Source of the DNA: Steroidobacteraceae bacterium
GTDB taxonomy: Bacteria > Pseudomonadota > Gammaproteobacteria > Steroidobacterales > Steroidobacteraceae
Assembly: GCA_027531255.1 (NCBI GenBank)
Contig: JAPZRU010000009.1
Location: 95,800 to 159,799 of the forward strand
Direction of reading: 5' to 3'
DNA: 64,000 bases
Shown piece after piece: positions 45,689 to 54,487 of the stretch; position 1 is the stretch's first letter, and every line of letters begins with the position of its first letter. The position numbers and the translations under genes were made by a program. Under the pieces are notes generated by a model. That model saw nothing but the letters and a program-made list of their open reading frames with translations, was not told the origin of the DNA and did no database searches.

Positions 45689-45696
45689 CGGCCAGC

Positions 45697-46173
45697 ATGC
45701 CCAGGGAATTCTCCCGTAGCCGCCGCGTCGAGGAGCAGATCCTGCGGCTGCTCGCGGAACTGGTCCGGCGCGAGGTCAAGGATCCGCGCGTCGGGCTGGT
45801 CACCCTGACGGCCGTGGAGGTGAGCAAGGACCTGTCGCACGCGAAGGTCTACTTCCTGCCGTTCGACTCGAAGCGCGAAGTGGCCGAGGTCGGCGACGCG
45901 CTCGCCTCGGCAGCGGGCTTCCTGCGCTCGCTGCTGCGCAAGCGCCTGACGATGCGGCAGGTGCCGGAACTGCACTTCCTGCCGGACGAGTCGATCGATC
46001 GCGCGGCGCGGCTGTCGGCGCTGATCAACGCGGCGGTCGCCGACGACGCCGCGCGGCACGTGGACGAAGCGACCGCTGAATCGCCCGCCGATGCGACGGC
46101 CGCCGGTACCCGGTCGGGCCCCGAGGGGGGCGAGGGCACCCCGCCGGTCGCGCCGGATCCTCGCGCGTCGTGA
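45697..46173 (+). CDS. rbfA: ribosome-binding factor A
   Basis: RbfA is a KH-fold factor needed for 16S rRNA 5'-end processing and cold adaptation. The 158-residue protein begins REFSRSRRVEEQILRLLAELV and includes VKDPRVGLVTLTAVEVSKDLSHAKVY (about residues 25-50) and the helix ASAAGFLRSLLRKRLTMR; PELHFLPDESID marks the last strand. A tail of about 40 residues is Ala/Gly/Pro-rich. Overlaps truB by 4 bases. Confidence 0.96.
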   Translation: MPREFSRSRRVEEQILRLLAELVRREVKDPRVGLVTLTAVEVSKDLSHAKVYFLPFDSKREVAEVGDALASAAGFLRSLLRKRLTMRQVPELHFLPDESIDRAARLSALINAAVADDAARHVDEATAESPADATAAGTRSGPEGGEGTPPVAPDPRAS

Positions 46174-47165
46174 GTTCGGCCGCCGCGCGCCCGCGTGTCC
46201 AGTGGCGGGACGTGGACGGCATCCTGCTGCTCGACAAGCCGCTCGCACTGTCCTCGAACCAGGCGTTGCAGCAGGCGCGCCGTCTCTTCCGGGCGTGCAA
46301 GGCAGGTCATACCGGCAGCCTGGATCCCCTCGCGAGCGGCCTGCTGCCGCTGTGCTTCGGCGAAGCCACCAAGGTCTCCGGGTTCCTGCTCGACGCCGAC
46401 AAGCACTACGTCGCGCGGCTCGTGCTCGGCGCGCGTACGACGACCGGCGACGCCGAGGGCGAGGTGGTCGCCAGGGCGCCGATCCCGCCGCTCGATGCCG
46501 CGGCCGTCGCGCGCGCGCTGGCCGGATTCGTCGGCCGTCAGCGCCAGGTACCGCCGATGTATTCCGCGCTGAAGCGCGACGGACGACCGCTGTACGAGCT
46601 CGCGCGGGCCGGCATCGAGGTGGAGCGCGACGCGCGCGAGGTCGAGATCCTGCGACTGGATCTCCTGGCCCTCGGGGAAGACTCACTCGAGTTCGAGGTG
46701 GAGTGCTCGAAGGGCACCTATGTGCGCACGCTCGGCGAAGACATCGCCCGCGCGCTGGGCACCGAAGGCCACCTGGTGGCGCTGCGCAGGACCGCCATCG
46801 GCGCCCTGGACGGGTACCGTGCGTGGACGCTGGAGGAACTCTCGGCGCTCGCAGCACGCGGCGAGTCCGAACTCGACGCTGCGCTGCTGCCGATCGACGC
46901 CGGGCTCGACTGGCCGGCCGAGACGCTCGACGACGTCCGGGTGAGCGACGTCCTGCACGGCCGCGCCGTGCCGGTGGGCATTCCTGACGCAGCCCATGCC
47001 CGGCTTCGCGATGCGGCGGGGCGACTCGTGGCGCTCGCCGCCGTCCAGTCGGGGCGAGCGGCCCCGTTCAGGGTGATCGCGCCCGCGCGTTCCCTTACGA
47101 TCGAGCCCGAGCCGCAACGAAAGGGCGCGTCTTCGTCGGCGCCCGAGGGGGAGAGGTCGTCGTGA
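46170..47165 (+). CDS. truB: tRNA pseudouridine(55) synthase TruB
   Basis: TruB makes pseudouridine 55 in the T loop of tRNAs. The 331-residue protein has GILLLDKPLALSSN near residue 16 and the catalytic Asp in HTGSLDPLASGLLPLCFGEATK split near 47. YSALKRDGRPLYELAR near 130 and CSKGTYVRTLGEDIARALG near 177 follow, with a C-terminal PUA-like region. GTG start overlaps rbfA; the stop overlaps the next gene by 4 bases. Confidence 0.97.
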   Translation: MSSAAARPRVQWRDVDGILLLDKPLALSSNQALQQARRLFRACKAGHTGSLDPLASGLLPLCFGEATKVSGFLLDADKHYVARLVLGARTTTGDAEGEVVARAPIPPLDAAAVARALAGFVGRQRQVPPMYSALKRDGRPLYELARAGIEVERDAREVEILRLDLLALGEDSLEFEVECSKGTYVRTLGEDIARALGTEGHLVALRRTAIGALDGYRAWTLEELSALAARGESELDAALLPIDAGLDWPAETLDDVRVSDVLHGRAVPVGIPDAAHARLRDAAGRLVALAAVQSGRAAPFRVIAPARSLTIEPEPQRKGASSSAPEGERSS

Positions 47166-48274
47166 AGTACGGGGTATTCCTGCCCAACGGCAGCAACGGT
47201 TACATCATTTCCCGGGCCAGCCCGGTGTACGTGCCGACCTACGAGCACAACCTGGCGGTGACGCTCGAGGCGGAGCGGCAGGGGCTCGACTTCGTGCTGT
47301 CGATGATGAAGTACCGCGGCTTCGGCGGTGAAGTCGGGTTCTGGGACGAGTGCCTCGAGACCTTCACGCTGATGGCCGCGCTGGCGGCGAACACGTCGCG
47401 GATCGGCCTGTTCCCGAGCGTCACGCTGCTCGCGCACCACCCCGCGATCGTCGCGCGGATGATCGCGACGATCGACGACGTGAGCGGGGGCCGCTGCGGC
47501 CTCAACATCGTCACCGGCTGGAACAAGCCCGAGTACACCCAGATGGGCGTGTGGCGGGGCGACGAGTACTACGATCAGCGTTACGAGTACGCGCGCGAGT
47601 ACCTGACGGTCCTGAAGACGCTCTGGCGCGACGGGCGCGTCACGCACCGTGGCCGGTTCGTGACGATCGAGGATTGCGTCTCGCTGCCCCGTCCGAAGCA
47701 CGAGATTCCTATCGTCTGTGCCGGCATGTCGCCGAAGGGAATCGAGTTCACGGCCGAGCTGGGCGACCACAACTTCGTGATGTGCAGCCGGTCGCAGCTC
47801 ACGGAGATCGTGCGCAACGTCAAGGCGACTTCCGCCCGCCACGGCCGAAACCCCGGCACTTACGCCCTGTTCCACGTGATCTCGGCGCCGACCGATGCCG
47901 AGGCCGATGCACAGGCGGAGGCGATCCTGGCCGGCGCGGACCCCGTCGCGATCGGCAACATGATCGCCAGTGCCCAGCTCGATACGAATCGCGGCGGCAC
48001 GTCGGACCTGCTGAAGTCGGGCCTCGCGAAGTCGATCGACGAGGGCAACATGGCCTTCCTCGGGATCCCCGTCGTGCGCGGCTCCTACCGGAGGGTCGCC
48101 GCGGAGCTCGACGCGATCGCCGAGCAGACCGGCGTCGACGGCATCCTCTTCAGCTTCCCGGACTTCGTGCAGGGCATCCGCGATTTCGGCGAGAAGGTCG
48201 CGCCGCACCTGACGACCGCGAAGCCGACCGGAACGGGCACCCTGTTCGGCCGCCCGCGTGCGCCTGCCGGCTGA
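47162..48274 (+). CDS. RutA-like flavin-dependent monooxygenase (luciferase family)
   Basis: A 370-residue bacterial-luciferase-like protein closest in pattern to RutA, the FMN-dependent pyrimidine monooxygenase: it shares KYGVFLPNGSNGYIIS, ALSMM-type (here VLSMMKYRGFGG) near residue 43, the FTLMAALAANTSRI segment, AIVARMIATIDDVSGGR and NIVTGWNKPEYTQMG near 117, and ICAG-like IVCAGMS near 180. No rutB-F partners or flavin reductase are nearby, so the substrate is unknown. Its GTG overlaps the truB stop (GTGA), coupling it to an RNA-maturation operon where it does not normally occur. Confidence 0.8.
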   Translation: MKYGVFLPNGSNGYIISRASPVYVPTYEHNLAVTLEAERQGLDFVLSMMKYRGFGGEVGFWDECLETFTLMAALAANTSRIGLFPSVTLLAHHPAIVARMIATIDDVSGGRCGLNIVTGWNKPEYTQMGVWRGDEYYDQRYEYAREYLTVLKTLWRDGRVTHRGRFVTIEDCVSLPRPKHEIPIVCAGMSPKGIEFTAELGDHNFVMCSRSQLTEIVRNVKATSARHGRNPGTYALFHVISAPTDAEADAQAEAILAGADPVAIGNMIASAQLDTNRGGTSDLLKSGLAKSIDEGNMAFLGIPVVRGSYRRVAAELDAIAEQTGVDGILFSFPDFVQGIRDFGEKVAPHLTTAKPTGTGTLFGRPRAPAG

Positions 48275-48404
48275 GAGGCCCTCCGCCGCAGCCCTCGTCC
48301 AGCTGGCGCCGGTCCTCGGTGCTGCCGGCGAATGAACCGCCGGCACCCCGGGCGCTGGGCGGGGGGGCGGCAGGGTCGACGGCTGAGGGCCGCGCAATTC
48401 TGCC

Positions 48405-48433
48405 TTGAGGGTCGGGAGCCGCCCCGGTACAAT
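48405..48433 (+). promoter_or_regulatory. promoter of rpsO
   Basis: TTGAGG (48405-48410), 17-base spacer, TACAAT (48428-48433), then GCGCGG. The leader to the rpsO ATG is about 40 bases, the region where S15 autoregulation operates in E. coli. Confidence 0.7.
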
Positions 48434-48480
48434 GCGCGGCTCTTCAAAGGCTACAAGTTCGTCTCGAGGTCGCCAGGTCA

Positions 48481-48750
48481 ATGCCACTCGACAGCCAGCA
48501 GAAGGCCGAAATCGTCGCGAAGTACGCGCGCGGCGCCCAGGACACGGGCTCGCCCGAGGTCCAGATCGCGCTCCTGTCCCAGCGCATCAACGGCCTGGGC
48601 GAGCACTTCAACAGCCACAAGCGCGACCACTCGTCCCGCCGCGGCCTCCTGAAGATGGTGAACCAGCGCCGCAAGCTGCTTGATTACCTCAAGCAGAACG
48701 CCCCCGACCGTTACCAGAAGGTCATCAACGACCTCGGTCTCCGTCGCTAA
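48481..48750 (+). CDS. rpsO: 30S ribosomal protein S15
   Basis: S15 binds the central domain of 16S rRNA early in 30S assembly. The 89-residue protein has the normal length and sequence: [19 protein letters not shown] near residue 21, [19 protein letters not shown] near 41 and the C-terminal [12 protein letters not shown]. Followed by an intercistronic hairpin and pnp. Confidence 0.99.
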   Translation: MPLDSQQKAEIVAKYARGAQDTGSPEVQIALLSQRINGLGEHFNSHKRDHSSRRGLLKMVNQRRKLLDYLKQNAPDRYQKVINDLGLRR

Positions 48751-48764
48751 GAGCGAGACCCCGC

Positions 48765-48788
48765 ACGGCCCGCCCTTCGGTGGGCCGT
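48765..48788 (+). terminator. hairpin between rpsO and pnp
   Basis: ACGGCCCGCC (48765-48774), loop CTTC, GGTGGGCCGT (48779-48788): a 10-bp stem with one G-U pair, followed by CGCGTTTC. In E. coli the same gap holds the partial rpsO terminator and RNase III processing site; the poor T-tract here suggests partial termination. Confidence 0.55.
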
Positions 48789-48877
48789 CGCGTTTCTGGC
48801 AACCCGAGTTCCCGGCGAGCGCGCCCTCTGGGCTGTCCCCGAGGGGTCGCCGGACCCAACCTCTGCAAGGAATCTCC

Positions 48878-50956
48878 GTGTCCGTTCACAAGAAGACTTT
48901 CCAGTACGGCGCCCACGAGGTGACCCTGGAGACGGGCGAGATCGCCCGTCAGGCCGACGCTTCGGTCGTCGTGTCCGTTGCCGAGACCGTGGTGCTCGTC
49001 ACCGCGGTCGGCGCCAAGAACGCGGTCCCGGGCCGCGACTTCTTCCCGCTCACGGTCAACTACCAGGAGAAGACCTACGCCGCGGGCCGCATTCCCGGCG
49101 GCTTCTTCAAGCGCGAGGGCCGCCCGACCGAGCGCGAGACGCTCACGAGCCGCCTGATCGACCGCCCGATCCGTCCGCTCTTCCCCGAGGGCTTCCGGAA
49201 CGAGGTGCAGGTCGTCGCGACCGTCATTTCGCTCAACCCGGACGTGCCGTCGGACATCCCGGCGCTGCTCGGTGCCTCTGCCGCGCTCGCACTGTCGGGC
49301 CTGCCGTTCCTCGGCCCCATCGGCGCCGCCAAGGTCGGCTACCAGAACGGTCGGTACATCCTGAACCCGACCGCCGCGCAGCTGAAGACCTCGGACCTCG
49401 ACCTCGTGGTCGCGGGCACCAGGGAAGGCGTGCTGATGGTCGAGTCCGAGGCCTCGGGCCTGTCGGAAGAAGTGATGCTCGGCGCCGTCACGTTCGGCCA
49501 CGAGCAGATGCAGGTCGCGATCGACGCGATCAACGAGCTGGTCAAGGTCGCCGGCAAGCCCAAGTGGGACTGGCAGCTGCCCGCCCCGAACACGGAGCTC
49601 GAGGCGGCGGTGAAGGCGCTGGCGGGCGCGGGCCTCAACGAGGCCTACAGCATCGTCGTGAAGTCGGAGCGCCGCGACCGCATCGCGAAGATCCGCGAGA
49701 AGGTGATGGCGGAGCTCGCCGCCGGCGAGACGCCGAAGTTCCCGGCCGAGGCGGTGAAGACCGCGTTCGCGGACCTCGAGTACCGCATCGTCCGCGACCG
49801 CATCCTGTCGGGAGCGCCGCGCATCGACGGCCGCGACACCAAGACCGTGCGCCCGATCACCGTGAAGGTCGGCGTGCTGCCGCGCACGCACGGCTCGGCG
49901 CTGTTCACGCGCGGCGAGACCCAGGCGCTGGTGGTGACCACGCTCGGCACCGGCCGCGACGCCCAGATCATCGATGCGCTGGAAGGGGAGCGTAAGGAGC
50001 CGTTCATGCTCCACTACAACTTCCCGCCGTTCAGCGTGGGCGAGACCGGCATGATGGGCTCGCCGAAGCGCCGCGAGATCGGCCACGGCAACCTGGCCCG
50101 CCGCGGCATTGCCGCGGTGATGCCGGACATGGAGAAGTTCCCGTACGTGCTGCGCATCGTCAGCGAGATCCTCGAGTCGAACGGCTCGAGCTCGATGGCC
50201 TCGGTGTGCGGCTCTTCGCTCTCGCTGATGGACGCGGGCGTGCCGATCAAGGCGCCGGTCGCGGGCGTCGCGATGGGCCTCGTCAAGGAAGGCGACCGCT
50301 TCGCGGTGCTGACCGACATCCTCGGCGACGAGGATCACCTCGGCGACATGGACTTCAAGGTCGCCGGCACGAAGGACGGGGTCACCGCGCTGCAGATGGA
50401 CATCAAGATCACGTCCATCACGAAGGAGATCATGCAGGTCGCGCTGTCGCAGGCGCGCGATGGCCGGCTGCACATCCTGAACGAGATGAACGCCGTCATC
50501 TCGAAGCCGCGCGAGAAGATGAGCGACTGGGCGCCGACGATCACCACGATCAAGATCGACCCGGAGAAGATCCGCGACGTCATCGGCAAGGGCGGCGCCG
50601 TGATCCGCGCGATCACGGAGGAGACCGGCACCACGATCGACATCGAGAACGACGGCACCGTGAAGATCGCCTCCGTGTCCGGCGCGCAGGCCCGCGAGGC
50701 CCAGCGCCGCATCGAGCTGATCACCGCGGACGTCGAGGTCGGCGCGATCTACGAGGGCCGCGTCGTGCGCCTGATGGACTTCGGCGCGTTCGTCACGATC
50801 CTGCCGGGCCGCGACGGCCTCGTGCACATCTCGCAGATCTCGAACGAGCGCGTCGAGCGCGTCGGCGACAAGCTGAAGGAAGGCGACGTCGTGCGCGTGA
50901 AGGTGCTCGAGGTCGACCGCCAGGGCCGCGTGCGCCTGTCGATGAAGGACGTCTGA
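48878..50956 (+). CDS. pnp: polyribonucleotide nucleotidyltransferase (PNPase)
   Basis: PNPase is a phosphorolytic 3'-5' exoribonuclease and degradosome component. The 692-residue protein starts at GTG behind AAGGA. It has two RNase PH domains: the first with [20 protein letters not shown] near residue 50, and the second with [14 protein letters not shown] near 430 and the catalytic [15 protein letters not shown] near 480. KH ([17 protein letters not shown] near 565) and S1 ([18 protein letters not shown] near 620) RNA-binding domains follow. Confidence 0.98.
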   Translation: MSVHKKTFQYGAHEVTLETGEIARQADASVVVSVAETVVLVTAVGAKNAVPGRDFFPLTVNYQEKTYAAGRIPGGFFKREGRPTERETLTSRLIDRPIRPLFPEGFRNEVQVVATVISLNPDVPSDIPALLGASAALALSGLPFLGPIGAAKVGYQNGRYILNPTAAQLKTSDLDLVVAGTREGVLMVESEASGLSEEVMLGAVTFGHEQMQVAIDAINELVKVAGKPKWDWQLPAPNTELEAAVKALAGAGLNEAYSIVVKSERRDRIAKIREKVMAELAAGETPKFPAEAVKTAFADLEYRIVRDRILSGAPRIDGRDTKTVRPITVKVGVLPRTHGSALFTRGETQALVVTTLGTGRDAQIIDALEGERKEPFMLHYNFPPFSVGETGMMGSPKRREIGHGNLARRGIAAVMPDMEKFPYVLRIVSEILESNGSSSMASVCGSSLSLMDAGVPIKAPVAGVAMGLVKEGDRFAVLTDILGDEDHLGDMDFKVAGTKDGVTALQMDIKITSITKEIMQVALSQARDGRLHILNEMNAVISKPREKMSDWAPTITTIKIDPEKIRDVIGKGGAVIRAITEETGTTIDIENDGTVKIASVSGAQAREAQRRIELITADVEVGAIYEGRVVRLMDFGAFVTILPGRDGLVHISQISNERVERVGDKLKEGDVVRVKVLEVDRQGRVRLSMKDV

Positions 50957-51003
50957 GCCGGCGGGGCGTCGCCTCGGCGCGGCGCTTCCCCACGTCGATA
51001 CGG

Positions 51004-51041
51004 AAAGGCCCCGCGACGCGCGTCGCGGGGCCTTTCTCTTT
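51004..51041 (+). terminator. rho-independent terminator after pnp
   Basis: A perfect 32-base palindrome, AAAGGCCCCGCGACGC followed by its complement (51004-51035), then CTCTTT. It starts 48 bases after the pnp stop and ends the rpsO-pnp unit. Confidence 0.9.
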
Positions 51042-51042
51042 G

Positions 51043-51269
51043 CGCGTCCGGCAGGGCGCCCCTGCTTGGAGGTGGAAGTCCTCTGCGGACCCGACCCGGG
51101 GAATCGCTGGCGGCACGGCGAGGGCGACCCGGGCGACTGGGCGTCTGAAGGAAGCCGGAGGCAAAGCGCTGGCCTGACGAACAGGAAGCGGATACGAGGC
51201 GACGTCGCGGATCGGCAGGCCATGGCCCGGGTCTTCCGCCTGCCGCTCCGTGATGGCGCGCATCGGGTG
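51043..51269. other. intergenic stretch with no recognised feature
   Basis: The 230 or so bases between the pnp terminator and the 3' end of phaR hold no ORF, tRNA or hairpin that I can support. It is the gap between two convergent units. Confidence 0.6.
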
Positions 51270-51776
51270 CTACTTCGGTGGTGCGTCGTCGTCCTTCTCG
51301 CTGGTGCCCGCGCGCGAGGCGCCACCGGCGGCCGAGATCATCGTCTGGAAGAACGTGTCCTGCATCTGCCGCCAGCGCTGGAAGTTGTCCTGCGCCAGGT
51401 GGGTCATCGTGCTCATGGGGTCCATGCCGACCATCGATCGGAGGCGGTCGCGCAGCTGCGCCTGCTGGTTCATGAACAGCTTGAGGCTCTGCTCGAGGTA
51501 GTCCCCGACGAGACCCTGCATCGCGCCGCCGTATGCGCGGATCACCTGGGCCAGGAAATCCTGGCTCATCAGCGGCTCGCCCTCGTGCTCCTGCTCGGCG
51601 ATCACCTGCAGCAGGATCGACCGTGTGATGTCTTCCTGGGTTTTCTTGTCGACGACGACGAAGTCCACCTTGTCCATCACGAGCCGGCGGACGTCGGCCA
51701 GGGTGACGTAGCGGCTCTCGACCGTGTCGTACAGACGACGGTTCGGGTACTTCCTGATGACGCGGGGCTCGGTCAT
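51270..51776 (-). CDS. phaR: PhaR-type polyhydroxyalkanoate synthesis repressor
   Basis: A 168-residue protein with the PhaR signature: the N-terminal DNA-binding domain [22 protein letters not shown] (split about residues 5-26), [26 protein letters not shown], and the PHB-accumulation domain with IIAEQE-type [16 protein letters not shown] and [27 protein letters not shown]. PhaR represses phasin and its own gene and binds PHA granules. No pha biosynthesis genes are in the window. Start chosen at MTEPRVI; longer upstream readings are not conserved. Confidence 0.9.
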   Translation of the reverse strand: MTEPRVIRKYPNRRLYDTVESRYVTLADVRRLVMDKVDFVVVDKKTQEDITRSILLQVIAEQEHEGEPLMSQDFLAQVIRAYGGAMQGLVGDYLEQSLKLFMNQQAQLRDRLRSMVGMDPMSTMTHLAQDNFQRWRQMQDTFFQTMISAAGGASRAGTSEKDDDAPPK

Positions 51777-51831
51777 GGTCGCGTCGCCGCGGACGGTCGC
51801 GGCGCTCCTGGTGGCCCGTCGCTGCTCTTCA

Positions 51832-52776
51832 TCATACGCGGCTCGGGTCCTGCGGCAATCCCGGCCGCGGCGCCGGCAGCGGCAGGGTTGCGAGCCCGCG
51901 CAGGCGCTCCGGGCGCCATTCGGCGACCGCCCAGTCGAGCTGTTCCCGCACGGGCGCACCCGCGAGGTCGGCGGGCGGCGCCGTCCGCAGCAGTTCGAGC
52001 ACGCGGGTGAGCTCCCGGGGCGCCGCCGCGGCGTCCACCGGTACGGACCGACGGGTTTTCGCGAGCTTGGCGCCGTCCGGTTCCACCACGAGGGGCAGGT
52101 GCAGGTAGCGCGGCGACGGCAACCCCAGTGCCTGCTGCAGCAGCACCTGCCTCGGCGTGTTGTCCCAGAGGTCTAGGCCGCGGACGACGTCCGTCACCTC
52201 CTGGGCCGCATCGTCGACCACCACCGCGAGCTGGTACGACCAGAAGCCGTCCTTCCGGCGCAGCACGAAGTCCCCGACCGCGCCGGCGACGTCCTGCGTG
52301 AGCACGCCCTGCAGGCGATCTTCGACGGTGACTGGACCCGGCGGAACGCGCCAGCGCCATGCCAGCGAAATGGCATCTCCCCGCGCAGGACCGTTGCGAC
52401 ACGTGCCTGGATAGGGCGCGTCCGGCCCGCCGACGGCCGCGATGTCGCCGCGGGTGCAGGAGCACGGATAGGCTGCGCCCCTCGCCAGCAGCCGGTCGAG
52501 CGCGGCGGCGTACGGCGCACCGCGTTCGCTCTGGCGGAGCACGGGGCCGTCCCACGCCAGGCCGAAGGCTTCGAGCGTGCGGAGGATGTCGTCGGCCGCA
52601 CCCGGGACTTCGCGGTCGCGATCGACGTCTTCGATGCGCACGAGCCATTCGCCGCGGGCGGCGCGAGCGTCCAGCCAGCTGCCGACGGCCGTCAGCAGGG
52701 AGCCGACGTGGAGCCGGCCCGTGGGAGAGGGGGCAAAGCGGCCGCGGGGACGCTCCGCCGGGGTCGACTCAGCGAT
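51832..52776 (-). CDS. gluQ: glutamyl-Q tRNA(Asp) synthetase (GluQ-RS); start codon unresolved
   Basis: GluQ-RS attaches glutamate to the queuosine base of tRNA-Asp. The reading contains [19 protein letters not shown] (HIGH-equivalent HVGS), [16 protein letters not shown], the zinc site CSC...Y...C in YPCSCTRGD and [28 protein letters not shown], and a KMSKS-like GAKLAKT. The frame is open through these motifs and into dksA, but there is no ATG, GTG or TTG ahead of RFAPSPTG. The coordinate given is an ATC that would give a normal N-terminus (about 314 residues); the first GTG (52641) would delete the active-site loop. The gene follows dksA as in E. coli. Confidence 0.82.
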   Translation of the reverse strand: MAESTPAERPRGRFAPSPTGRLHVGSLLTAVGSWLDARAARGEWLVRIEDVDRDREVPGAADDILRTLEAFGLAWDGPVLRQSERGAPYAAALDRLLARGAAYPCSCTRGDIAAVGGPDAPYPGTCRNGPARGDAISLAWRWRVPPGPVTVEDRLQGVLTQDVAGAVGDFVLRRKDGFWSYQLAVVVDDAAQEVTDVVRGLDLWDNTPRQVLLQQALGLPSPRYLHLPLVVEPDGAKLAKTRRSVPVDAAAAPRELTRVLELLRTAPPADLAGAPVREQLDWAVAEWRPERLRGLATLPLPAPRPGLPQDPSRV

Positions 52777-53668
52777 ACCGGTCGTCGCGGTCGCCGTACT
52801 GCTTCTCGCGGCGTTCGCGGCGCTCCTGCGCCTCGATCGACAGCGTCGCGACGGGCCGCGCCTCGAGCCGCTTGATGCCGATCTCCTCGCCGGTCTCGAG
52901 GCAGTAGCCGTAGCTGCCGTCCTCGATGCGCTTCAGGGCCTCGTCGATCTTGCGGATCAGCTTGCGCTCGCGGTCGCGGGTGCGCAGCTCGAGGCTGAAC
53001 TCGGACTCGAGCGTCGCGCGGTCGTTCGGGTCGGGCGGATTCGCCGCCTCGTCCTTCATGTGGGTGACCGTGCGATCGACCTCTTCCATCAGGTCGCGCT
53101 TCCACGTGTTCAGGATCGTGCGGAAGTGCTCGACCTGCTCCTTGCTCATGTACTGCTCGCCCTTCTTCGCGCGGTAGGGCGTGACGTTGCGCGGGCCGGC
53201 GAGCAGGCTGAGGCTGGACGCCGCCTCGGCGCCCTCTTCCTCGCCCTCGGCGGGCGTGGCGGCAATCCGGGGGGGCGGGACGGGGCGAGCGTCGCTCCCG
53301 ACGACGGGCACCCGGGGCTGCGTCTGCGTGGTCGCCGACGGGGGCGCCACGGCGGACTCGGGCTCGTGAGCGCCGCGGCTGCCGGACGCGGCCCCGCCCC
53401 TGGCAGGCGCGGGCTTCACCGCGGCGGGCTTCGCCGGCGCCGGCTTCGCGGCGGGCTTGGCCACCGCCTTCGGCTTCGAGGCCGGGGCGGCCGCGGGTAC
53501 GGTGGATTTCGGCAAGGGCTTGACCGCCTTCGTGGACGTGATCTTGGGCTTGGGCGCGGCCGGCTTCGCCGCGGCCTTGCGCATCGGCGCGGCAGCTTTC
53601 GCGGGCGCCTTCTTGGGCGCAGGCTTCTTGGGCTTCGCGGCCTTCGCGGCGGGCTTCTTGGCAGCCAT
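52769..53668 (-). CDS. dksA: RNA polymerase-binding transcription factor DksA, with a long N-terminal extension
   Basis: DksA enters the RNA polymerase secondary channel and works with ppGpp. The 299-residue protein has a canonical C-terminal 126 residues: coiled-coil tip with Asp 213, Asp 216 and Ala 218 (DPNDRA), and the C-terminal helix ERRERREKQ. Ahead lies about 165 residues of Lys/Ala/Pro-rich low-complexity sequence resembling histone H1 tails. In the zinc-finger region only the first Cys remains (C256); the other three positions are T259, S277 and A280, so it should not bind zinc. It overlaps gluQ by 8 bases. Confidence 0.93.
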   Translation of the reverse strand: MAAKKPAAKAAKPKKPAPKKAPAKAAAPMRKAAAKPAAPKPKITSTKAVKPLPKSTVPAAAPASKPKAVAKPAAKPAPAKPAAVKPAPARGGAASGSRGAHEPESAVAPPSATTQTQPRVPVVGSDARPVPPPRIAATPAEGEEEGAEAASSLSLLAGPRNVTPYRAKKGEQYMSKEQVEHFRTILNTWKRDLMEEVDRTVTHMKDEAANPPDPNDRATLESEFSLELRTRDRERKLIRKIDEALKRIEDGSYGYCLETGEEIGIKRLEARPVATLSIEAQERRERREKQYGDRDDRYR

Positions 53669-53728
53669 GTGCTACTCCTTGCGGGGACCGCGGCGATCCC
53701 GCGCTCGAGGACCCTTGACGAGCGCGCG

Positions 53729-53734
53729 ATTATA
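53729..53734 (-). promoter_or_regulatory. consensus -10 element for dksA
   Basis: TATAAT on the minus strand, about 60 bases ahead of the dksA ATG, with TGTACG 16 bases upstream as a poor -35. Confidence 0.5.
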
Positions 53735-53843
53735 GCCGCCACGCTTGTGCCGTACAGACGCGTCGGCTAAGGGGAATCCGGGATGACCGCGCGCGCGCCG
53801 GCCACCGTCGCGCAGGCGTCGCAGGCCGGCGACCCCGCGCGGA

Positions 53844-54242
53844 TCACGGCAGGTTCACGGGCGCCGGCGGCGTCCACCCCGGCTTGCGGTAGTCAGCGAC
53901 CACCGTGGTGTAGAGGCCGCCGCGCACGTTGAACTTGCCGGTCAGGCGCATGTAGCGCGGCTCGGTAGCGTCGACGAGCCGCCCCAGGATTTCGTTGGTG
54001 ACGGCCTCGTGGAACGCCCCGCGATCGCGGAACGACCACATGTAGAGCTTGAGCGCCTTCAGTTCGACGCAGCGCTCCGCGGGGACGTACTCGAGTTCCA
54101 GGTGCGCGAAATCCGGTTGGCCGGTCTTCGGGCACAGGCAGGTGAACTCCGGGATCGTGATGCGGATCGTGTAGTCCCGACCCGGGTTCGGATTCGGGAA
54201 GGTGTCGACGTGATCCTGCGGAGCGGTGGGCGCAGTCGCCAT
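53844..54242 (-). CDS. queF: 7-cyano-7-deazaguanine reductase QueF (short form)
   Basis: QueF reduces preQ0 to preQ1 with NADPH in queuosine biosynthesis. The short tunnelling-fold type is recognised by the nucleophile Cys in [14 protein letters not shown], the substrate/NADPH motif [16 protein letters not shown], the following [10 protein letters not shown] and the strand [12 protein letters not shown] at 54242 gives 132 residues, and another four codons upstream at 54254 abuts an AGGA too closely; either may be used. Queuosine is also the substrate of GluQ-RS encoded nearby. Confidence 0.93.
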   Translation of the reverse strand: MATAPTAPQDHVDTFPNPNPGRDYTIRITIPEFTCLCPKTGQPDFAHLELEYVPAERCVELKALKLYMWSFRDRGAFHEAVTNEILGRLVDATEPRYMRLTGKFNVRGGLYTTVVADYRKPGWTPPAPVNLP

Positions 54243-54487
54243 CGCGTGTGCCATTCCTATTGCGGACAACCAGGTGCGGACGATCGCTTTGGGCTGGAAT
54301 TCGTGGGTCGTTGCGCTGACCCGGGCGCGGCTCGACACGCGCCGTGGGCGGGTCGTTTTCGCGGGCGTCGTACTCTACACTACGGCGCCTCGCCGGACCA
54401 CGAGCGCGCCGCGGGCCGCGTCCGGTCGCACCCGCGCCGCTCCGGAATCCGCCCGCACGGGCGGTCCACATCCCCCCAGGGTCGTCC

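Noticed and set aside
54243..54487. preQ1 riboswitch ahead of queF
   Set aside because: The gap between queF and smc shows neither the preQ1-I hairpin with A-rich tail nor other recognisable riboswitch features.
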